A stretch of 32,456 nucleotides of DNA, from positions 1 through 32,456 of the forward strand of contig NZ_LYMK01000061.1 of NCBI RefSeq assembly GCF_002157355.1, in the 5' to 3' direction. The translations under genes and the position numbers were made by a program. Below, piece after piece: positions 27,532 through 32,456 of this stretch. Below the pieces are notes generated by a model. The model made no database searches, was not told where the DNA came from, and worked only from the letters and a program-made list of their open reading frames with translations. Within the stretch, counting starts at the first letter, position 1. Each line of letters begins with the position of its first letter. The stretch is from Variovorax sp. JS1663. Lineage in GTDB: Bacteria; Pseudomonadota; Gammaproteobacteria; Burkholderiales; Burkholderiaceae_C.

Positions 27532-28959
27532 TCAGCCGCCCGTCGAGCCTGCCTGCCAACCACCGCCGAGCGCCTGGATCAAGGCCACGGCGGCGTTCTG
27601 CCGGTTCACCTGCAACTGCAGCACGGTGCGCCGCGCATTCAGCGCCGAAACCTGCGCCGTCACCACGTCGGTGAAATCCACCTGCCCCTGCCGGTAGCGG
27701 TTGAGGAACTGCTGCTCGGTCCTGTCCGCCGCCGCCGAGGCCTCGCGCCGCAGGCCCTCCTGCTGCGCCAGGCTCGCGCCGGCAGTGAGCTGGTCCTCGA
27801 CGTCCTGGAAGGACGTGAGCACCGTCTGCCGGTAGCGCGCGACCGCCGCTTCGTGCGCGGCCTTCGCCTGGTCGACCTGCGCCCCGATGGCGCCGGCATC
27901 GAAGACCGTCTGCGCCACCGACAGCCCCAGCGACCACAGCGTGTTCGAGGCCTTGAAGAGGTCACCGATCCGGCTCGCGCTGCTGTCGAGCGCGGCGCTC
28001 AGGCTGAAGCTGGGGAAGTAGGCCGAGCGCGCGACGCCGATCTGCGCATTGGCCGCGGCCACCGCGCGCTCGGCCGCGGCGATGTCGGGCCGGCGCTGCA
28101 GCAGGGTCGAGGGCACGCCGGCCGGGATGCCGGGCACCACGGGCGTCCAGTCGGCGGCCGGCAGGTCGAATTCGGCCGGCGCGGCGCCCACCAGTACGGC
28201 GATCGCATGCTCCAGCGTGTCGCGGTTGCGCTTGAGCGCCACGCGCTCGGCCTGGGTGTTGACGTAGAGCGTCTGCGCCTGCAGCACGTCGGTCTGCGCC
28301 GCGATGCCGGCGTTGTAGCGGTTGCGCGCGATCTCCAGGCTGCGCTGGTAGCCCTCCAGCGTGATGTCCAGCAGGCGCAGCTCGGCATCGGCCTCGCGCA
28401 GCGAGAAGTAGTTGGTCGCGAGCTCGCCCACCGCCGACAGGCGCGCGGAGGCCAGGTCGGCCTCGCTGGCCTGGGCGCTGGCCTGGGCCCCGCTCACCGC
28501 CTGGCGCAGCCGGCCCCAGACGTCGGGTGCCCAGTCTGCCTGCAGCCCCGCGCCGGTGGTTGTGCTCGGCGTGGTGTTGCGCGCCCCGGAGCGGCGCACG
28601 CTGCCGCTGGCCGAGACGGAGGGGAACAGGGCCGCGCGCTGCTCGCGCACCACCGCCTGCGCCTGCGCGTAGCTGGCCACCGCGGCCGCGATGTTCTGGT
28701 TGGAGACCTGCACGCGGTCGGCCAGGCCGTCGAGCACCGGGTCGCCGAAGAGCTTCCACCATTCGCCGCGGTCGAGGGCATCGGCCGGCGCGGCAGGCAG
28801 CCAGCCTTCGGCCGCGGGGGCCTCCTTCCAGCCGGCGGGCATGGCGGAGGAGGGCCGCTCGTAGGCCGGCCCGACCGCGCAGCCGGCCAGCACGAAGGCC
28901 AGCAGGATGGCCGTGGCACAACGCGTTCGACGGTGGAGCGAAGGGGTCGGGGCGGTCAT
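27532..28959 (-). CDS. RND efflux outer-membrane lipoprotein (NodT/OprM family)
   Basis: 475 residues. The lipobox LAGC gives a lipid-anchored Cys (about residue 27), followed by VGPAYERPS, the usual start of NodT-family mature proteins. Two repeated coiled OEP domains follow, with WWKLFGDPVLDGL, DLRPDVWGRLR-like APDVWGRLRQAVSG, RYNAGIAAQTDVLQAQT and the second-half RYRQGQVDFTDVVTAQ. It forms the trimeric channel of a tripartite pump. It lies 32 bases downstream of the RND permease on the same strand. No good RBS is seen; the permease repeat hairpin lies just before it. A longer same-frame opening upstream is an accident of the permease's GC-rich sequence. Confidence 0.92.
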   Translation of the reverse strand: MTAPTPSLHRRTRCATAILLAFVLAGCAVGPAYERPSSAMPAGWKEAPAAEGWLPAAPADALDRGEWWKLFGDPVLDGLADRVQVSNQNIAAAVASYAQAQAVVREQRAALFPSVSASGSVRRSGARNTTPSTTTGAGLQADWAPDVWGRLRQAVSGAQASAQASEADLASARLSAVGELATNYFSLREADAELRLLDITLEGYQRSLEIARNRYNAGIAAQTDVLQAQTLYVNTQAERVALKRNRDTLEHAIAVLVGAAPAEFDLPAADWTPVVPGIPAGVPSTLLQRRPDIAAAERAVAAANAQIGVARSAYFPSFSLSAALDSSASRIGDLFKASNTLWSLGLSVAQTVFDAGAIGAQVDQAKAAHEAAVARYRQTVLTSFQDVEDQLTAGASLAQQEGLRREASAAADRTEQQFLNRYRQGQVDFTDVVTAQVSALNARRTVLQLQVNRQNAAVALIQALGGGWQAGSTGG

Positions 28960-28987
28960 GGTCGTTGCAGGATCATCAGTGTCCGGT

Positions 28988-29022
28988 GCCCTTACCCCCA
29001 CCCTCTCCCAGAGGGAGAGGGA
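28988..29022 (+). repeat. Palindromic repeat, copy 1 (between RND permease and outer-membrane gene)
   Basis: Contains a perfect 9-bp hairpin, CCCTCTCCC-AGA-GGGAGAGGG (29001-29021), preceded by a C-rich arm. A closely similar copy in the opposite orientation lies at 32310-32344. The permease stop codon (28992-28994) is inside the element, so its last dozen or so residues are repeat-encoded. It could also act as an mRNA hairpin between the two genes. Confidence 0.7.
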
Positions 29023-32000
29023 GAAAGAGAGGGATCGCCGGCGGCGCGGCTGAGGTACTTTTCGTTGGCGGGGCGGCGGCGCAGCTTGTCGAGCAGCACG
29101 TAGACCACCGGCGTGGTCAACAGCGTGAGCAACTGGCTGGCGATCAGGCCGCCGATGATCGCCACGCCCAGCGGCTGGCGCAGCTCGGCACCCTCGCCGA
29201 AGCCGATCGCCAGCGGCAGTGCGCCCAGCGCGGCCGCCAGCGTGGTCATCAGGATCGGGCGGAAGCGCAGCAGGCAGGCCTCGCGCACCGCCTCGACCGC
29301 GCTCAGGCCGCGGGCGCGCTCGGCCTCGAGCGCGAAGTCGATGATCAGGATCGCGTTCTTCTTGACGATGCCGATCAGGAGGAACACGCCGATCAGCGCG
29401 ATGATGGAGAACTCCATGCGGAACATCAGCAGCGCCAGCACCGCGCCCACGCCGGCCGAGGGCAGCGTGGTCAGCACCGTGACCGGGTGCACCAGGCTCT
29501 CGTAGAGCACGCCCAGCACGATGTAGATCACGATCAGCGCCGCCAGGATCAGCATCAGCTGCTGCGCCTGCGACTGCTGCGCCGCCAGCGCCGTGCCCTG
29601 GAAGCTGCCGCGCACGTTGATCGGCATCGCGATGTCGGCCTCGGCCTGGGCCACGATGCGGCGCGCGTCCTGCAGGCTCACGCCCTCGGCCAGGCTGAAG
29701 GAGATGGTGCTGGCAAGCTCCGTGTCCTGGTGGTCGATGGAACTCGGCACCGCGCGTTCGCTGAGCCTGGTGAAGGCCGCCAGCGGCACCATCGGCGTGG
29801 CGCTGGTCGCGATCTGCTGCCCTGCCGAGGAGGTGCGCGATGCAGGGTTGGCCGAGGTGGCGGTGGAGGTGCCGGTCGTCGTGTCGGTGTTGGCCTGCAG
29901 CGAGCTCGTGACGGTCGCGCCGCTCGCAGTGGTCGCGGTGTTGAGCGTCGAGGGCACGTAGAGGTCCTTCAGCACGATCGGCGAGCGCTGGAAGCGCGGC
30001 GCCCATTCCATGATCACCGAGTACTGGTTGAGCTCGTCGTAGATGGTGGCGACCGAGCGCTGGCCGTAGGCGTTGTAGAGCGCGCTGTCGACCGCGCTCG
30101 AGTTGACGCCCAGCCGCGCCGCGGCGTCGCGGTCGACCTCGACGAAGGTCTCCACGCCGTTGGCCGAATCGTCGCTGTCGATGTCCGTCAGCGCGGTCTC
30201 CTGGCGCAGGCGCTCGGCCAGCCGGGCGCTCCACTTGCGCAGGTCGCCCAGGCTGTCGCTGCTCAGCGTGTACTGGTAGCTGGAATTGCTGGAGCGCCCG
30301 CCCATGCGCAGGTCCTGCACCGGGAACAGGAACACGCGCAGCCCGACCAGCTGGTTGAGCTGCGGCCGCAGGCGGTCGATGACGGCCTGCGTCTTCACGG
30401 TGCGCTGCGAGGCGGGCTTGAGGTTGACGAACATGAAGCCGCCGCCGGCCCGGCCGCCGCCGGAGAAGCCGACCACCGTGTCCACCGCCGGGTCCTTGCG
30501 GATGATGTCCACCGCCTGGCGCAGCTTCTCGGCCACCGCGGTGGAGGAGATGCTCTGGTCGGCGCGGATGCCGGCGTTGAGCTGGCCGTTGTCCTGCTGC
30601 GGAAAGTAGCCCTTGGGAATGGCGTTGAAGAGGTAGACGTTCAGCACGATCACCGCCAGCAGCACCGCCATCACCACGCCCTTGCTGGCCAGCGCCCAGT
30701 CCAGGCTGTGGGCATAGACGCGCAGTGTCCAGCGCCAGGCACCGTCCAGGCGAACGCCCAGCCAGGTACGCAGCCGACCCGGCTTCTTTCGGTGGCCGCT
30801 CTCTTCCGCCTCGCTGCGCAGCAGCATGGCGCACAGCATGGGCGTGGTGGTCAGCGAGATCACCAGCGAGATCAGCACCGCGGCCGAGAGCGTGACCGCA
30901 AATTCGCGGAACAGCCGTCCCACCTGCCCGCCCATGAACAGCAGCGGGATGAACACCGCCACCAGCGACAGGCTGATCGACAGCACGGTGAAGCCGACTT
31001 CGCGCGCACCGCGCAGCGCCGCCTCCACGCGCTTCATGCCCGCCTCGACGTGGCGGGCCGTGTTCTCCAGCACCACGATCGCGTCGTCCACCACGAAGCC
31101 GGTGGCCACGGTCAGCGCCATCAGGCTCAGGTTGTTCAGGCTGAATCCCAGCAGCTTCATGATGCCGAAGGTGCCGAGCAGCGACACCACCGTCGCCACC
31201 GCCGGGATGATGGTGGCGCGCGCCCTGCGCAGGAACAGGCCCACCACCAGCACCACCAGAACGATCGAGATCATCAGCGTGGTTTCGATCTCGCGCAGGG
31301 AAGCGCGGATGGAGTTGGTGCGGTCCGATGCGACCTGGATGTCGATGTCCTGCGGCAGTTGCGCGCGCAGCTCGGGGATGAGGTTGCGCACCCCGTCCAC
31401 CGTCTCGATGATGTTGGCCCCGGGCGCCTGCGTCACCAGCACGATGACCGCCGGCTCGCCGTTGAAGAGGCCCAGGGTGCGGGTGTTCTCCACGCCGTCG
31501 ATCACCCGCGCCACGTCGCCCAGGCGCACCGCCGCGCCGTTGCGCCAGGCGATCACCAGGTCGCGGTAGTCGGCGGCGCGACGGCCCGGCGCGGGCGTAT
31601 AGATCTGCAGCCGGCGGCCCTCGCTCTCGATCGCGCCCTTGGGCCGGTTCGCGTTGTTGGCCTGGATGGCGGCGCGCACGTCCTCGGTGCTGATGCCCAT
31701 GCGGTTGAGCGAGAAGGGCTCCAGCTCCACCCGCACCGCCGGCAGCGAGCCGCCGCCGATCTCCACCTCGCCCACCCCCTCGACCTGCGACAGGCGCTGG
31801 CTGACGATGTTCGACACCGCCTCGTAGATCTGGCCCGGGGTGCGTGTCTTCGAGGTCAGCCCCAGGATCATGACCGGCGCCGAGGCCGGGTTGCGCTTGC
31901 GGTAGGTCGGGTTGCTGCGCAGCGTGGCGGGCAGGTCCGCCCGCGCCGCGTTGATGGCGGCCTGTACCTCGCGCGCGGCGCTGTCGATGTTGCGGCTGAG

Positions 32001-32288
32001 GTCGAACTGCAGCGTGACGCGGGTCGATCCGTTGGAGCTGGTGGAGGTGAGCTCGTTGACGCCGGGGATGATGCCCAACCTGCGCTCCAGCGGCGTGGCC
32101 ACGCTGGAGGCCATGGTGCTCGGGCTGGCGCCTGCCAGGGTGGCCTGGACGGAGATGGTCGGGTAGTCGACCTGGGGCAACGGCGAGACCGGCAGCAGGA
32201 AGAAGGCGACGATGCCGGACAGGGCGATGCCGATGGTCAGCAGGACCGTGGCAATGGGGCGCTCGACGAAGGGGCGGGAGAGGTTCAT
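28992..32288 (-). CDS. RND multidrug efflux permease, MdtC/MuxC type
   Basis: 1098 residues, longer than the usual 1025-1045. It begins MNLSRPFVERPIATVLLTIG, with the RND hallmarks of HAE1 pumps: GFVVDDAIVVLENTARH around helix 4 (proton-relay Asp pair), SLVAVFIPLLFMGG, and the second-half IALIGVFLLIGIVKKNAILIIDFA, split as IALIGVFLLIG and IVKKNAILIIDFA. Twelve membrane helices and two large periplasmic loops are expected. Extra length comes from a Thr/Ser/Ala-rich insert at about residues 778-830 and a repeat-encoded tail. GGGGAGG precedes the ATG. It pairs with the outer-membrane gene downstream; the membrane-fusion partner is not in the window and may lie to the right. Confidence 0.94.
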   Translation of the reverse strand: MNLSRPFVERPIATVLLTIGIALSGIVAFFLLPVSPLPQVDYPTISVQATLAGASPSTMASSVATPLERRLGIIPGVNELTSTSSNGSTRVTLQFDLSRNIDSAAREVQAAINAARADLPATLRSNPTYRKRNPASAPVMILGLTSKTRTPGQIYEAVSNIVSQRLSQVEGVGEVEIGGGSLPAVRVELEPFSLNRMGISTEDVRAAIQANNANRPKGAIESEGRRLQIYTPAPGRRAADYRDLVIAWRNGAAVRLGDVARVIDGVENTRTLGLFNGEPAVIVLVTQAPGANIIETVDGVRNLIPELRAQLPQDIDIQVASDRTNSIRASLREIETTLMISIVLVVLVVGLFLRRARATIIPAVATVVSLLGTFGIMKLLGFSLNNLSLMALTVATGFVVDDAIVVLENTARHVEAGMKRVEAALRGAREVGFTVLSISLSLVAVFIPLLFMGGQVGRLFREFAVTLSAAVLISLVISLTTTPMLCAMLLRSEAEESGHRKKPGRLRTWLGVRLDGAWRWTLRVYAHSLDWALASKGVVMAVLLAVIVLNVYLFNAIPKGYFPQQDNGQLNAGIRADQSISSTAVAEKLRQAVDIIRKDPAVDTVVGFSGGGRAGGGFMFVNLKPASQRTVKTQAVIDRLRPQLNQLVGLRVFLFPVQDLRMGGRSSNSSYQYTLSSDSLGDLRKWSARLAERLRQETALTDIDSDDSANGVETFVEVDRDAAARLGVNSSAVDSALYNAYGQRSVATIYDELNQYSVIMEWAPRFQRSPIVLKDLYVPSTLNTATTASGATVTSSLQANTDTTTGTSTATSANPASRTSSAGQQIATSATPMVPLAAFTRLSERAVPSSIDHQDTELASTISFSLAEGVSLQDARRIVAQAEADIAMPINVRGSFQGTALAAQQSQAQQLMLILAALIVIYIVLGVLYESLVHPVTVLTTLPSAGVGAVLALLMFRMEFSIIALIGVFLLIGIVKKNAILIIDFALEAERARGLSAVEAVREACLLRFRPILMTTLAAALGALPLAIGFGEGAELRQPLGVAIIGGLIASQLLTLLTTPVVYVLLDKLRRRPANEKYLSRAAGDPSLSPSPSGRGWG

Positions 32289-32309
32289 GCCTTTCCTCCC
32301 CAGCCTTGC

Positions 32310-32344
32310 TCCCTCCCCCTCTGGGGGAGGGTGGGGGTGGGGGC
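32310..32344 (-). repeat. Palindromic repeat, copy 2 (upstream of RND permease)
   Basis: Perfect 9-bp hairpin CCCTCCCCC-TCT-GGGGGAGGG at 32311-32331 with a GT-rich flank. Its reverse complement aligns with the copy at 28988-29022 over 35 bases with few differences, so the two are inverted around the permease gene. Confidence 0.7.
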
Positions 32345-32414
32345 ACTGGGCCTTTGTTCTTGCCTTGCTCTTTGTTCAGCGCAGGAGCCGGGAATTCGCC
32401 CCGGCGGGCGAGTC

Positions 32415-32440
32415 ACTTTCTTTGCTTCGCCAAAGAAAGT
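32415..32440. repeat. Palindromic element ACTTTCTTTG-CTTCGC-CAAAGAAAGT
   Basis: Perfect 10-bp inverted arms around a 6-base loop, followed by a partial third copy of the arm (CCAAAGAAAGG, 32443-32453). Bases 32345-32456 hold no supportable gene. From memory, near-identical palindromes are scattered through Comamonadaceae genomes in intergenic positions; I cannot run the comparison here. Confidence 0.7.
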
Positions 32441-32456
32441 AACCAAAGAAAGGCGA

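Noticed and set aside
27532..32346. Single minus-strand frame of 1604 codons covering both efflux genes
   Set aside because: Only its last part (the outer-membrane protein from 28959) is real; the rest is an alternative frame of the permease kept open by GC-rich codon bias.

Overview
The window is GC-rich, densely packed bacterial DNA. It most likely comes from a betaproteobacterium of the order Burkholderiales, probably a Comamonadaceae/Variovorax-like genus. This is inferred from the Bug-type (tripartite tricarboxylate) receptor, the quinoprotein gene set, the base composition, and a CTTTCTTTG...CAAAGAAAG palindrome at the right end that I recall as common in that family.

Layout. (1) 1-4229, minus: the N-terminal 1409 codons of a very large autotransporter-type adhesin with an ESPR signal, a Gly/Pro-rich head and eleven PATR passenger repeats; it runs off the left edge. 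(2) 4489-5562, minus: an Asp/Glu-racemase-superfamily protein and an N-terminally deleted GltI-type amino-acid binding protein. (3) 5842-27477: a large quinoprotein alcohol-oxidation island. It holds an ExaC-type aldehyde dehydrogenase with a DUF779 partner; cytochrome c550 (PedF-like) with a MxaJ/XoxJ-like periplasmic binding protein; a sigma-54 activator of the AcoR/BmoR type; pqqA and pqqBCDE; an ATPase, beta-propeller, binding protein and permease set of the PQQ-linked ABC type; a Bug receptor; a NosR-like flavin/iron-sulfur membrane protein; an ApbE flavin transferase; and, convergent with these, a PQQ alcohol dehydrogenase with a high-potential iron-sulfur protein. An S9 peptidase lies divergently beside it. 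(4) 27532-32288, minus: an RND efflux outer-membrane lipoprotein and permease, with palindromic repeats on both sides of the permease gene.

How the genes work together (inference from families and layout): a periplasmic PQQ dehydrogenase oxidises an alcohol to an aldehyde, passing electrons to the HiPIP and/or cytochrome c550. The cytosolic NAD-dependent aldehyde dehydrogenase oxidises the aldehyde further. The pqq genes make the cofactor. The activator at 9505 probably controls everything: I find -24/-12 (sigma-54) promoters directly upstream of four transcription units (aldehyde dehydrogenase, cytochrome, pqqA operon, alcohol dehydrogenase). The dehydrogenase carries the Asp-x-Asp signature of lanthanide-dependent quinoproteins. 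The most unusual part is the NosR-like/ApbE pair and the HiPIP, which suggest an extra flavin/iron-sulfur electron route attached to PQQ alcohol oxidation.
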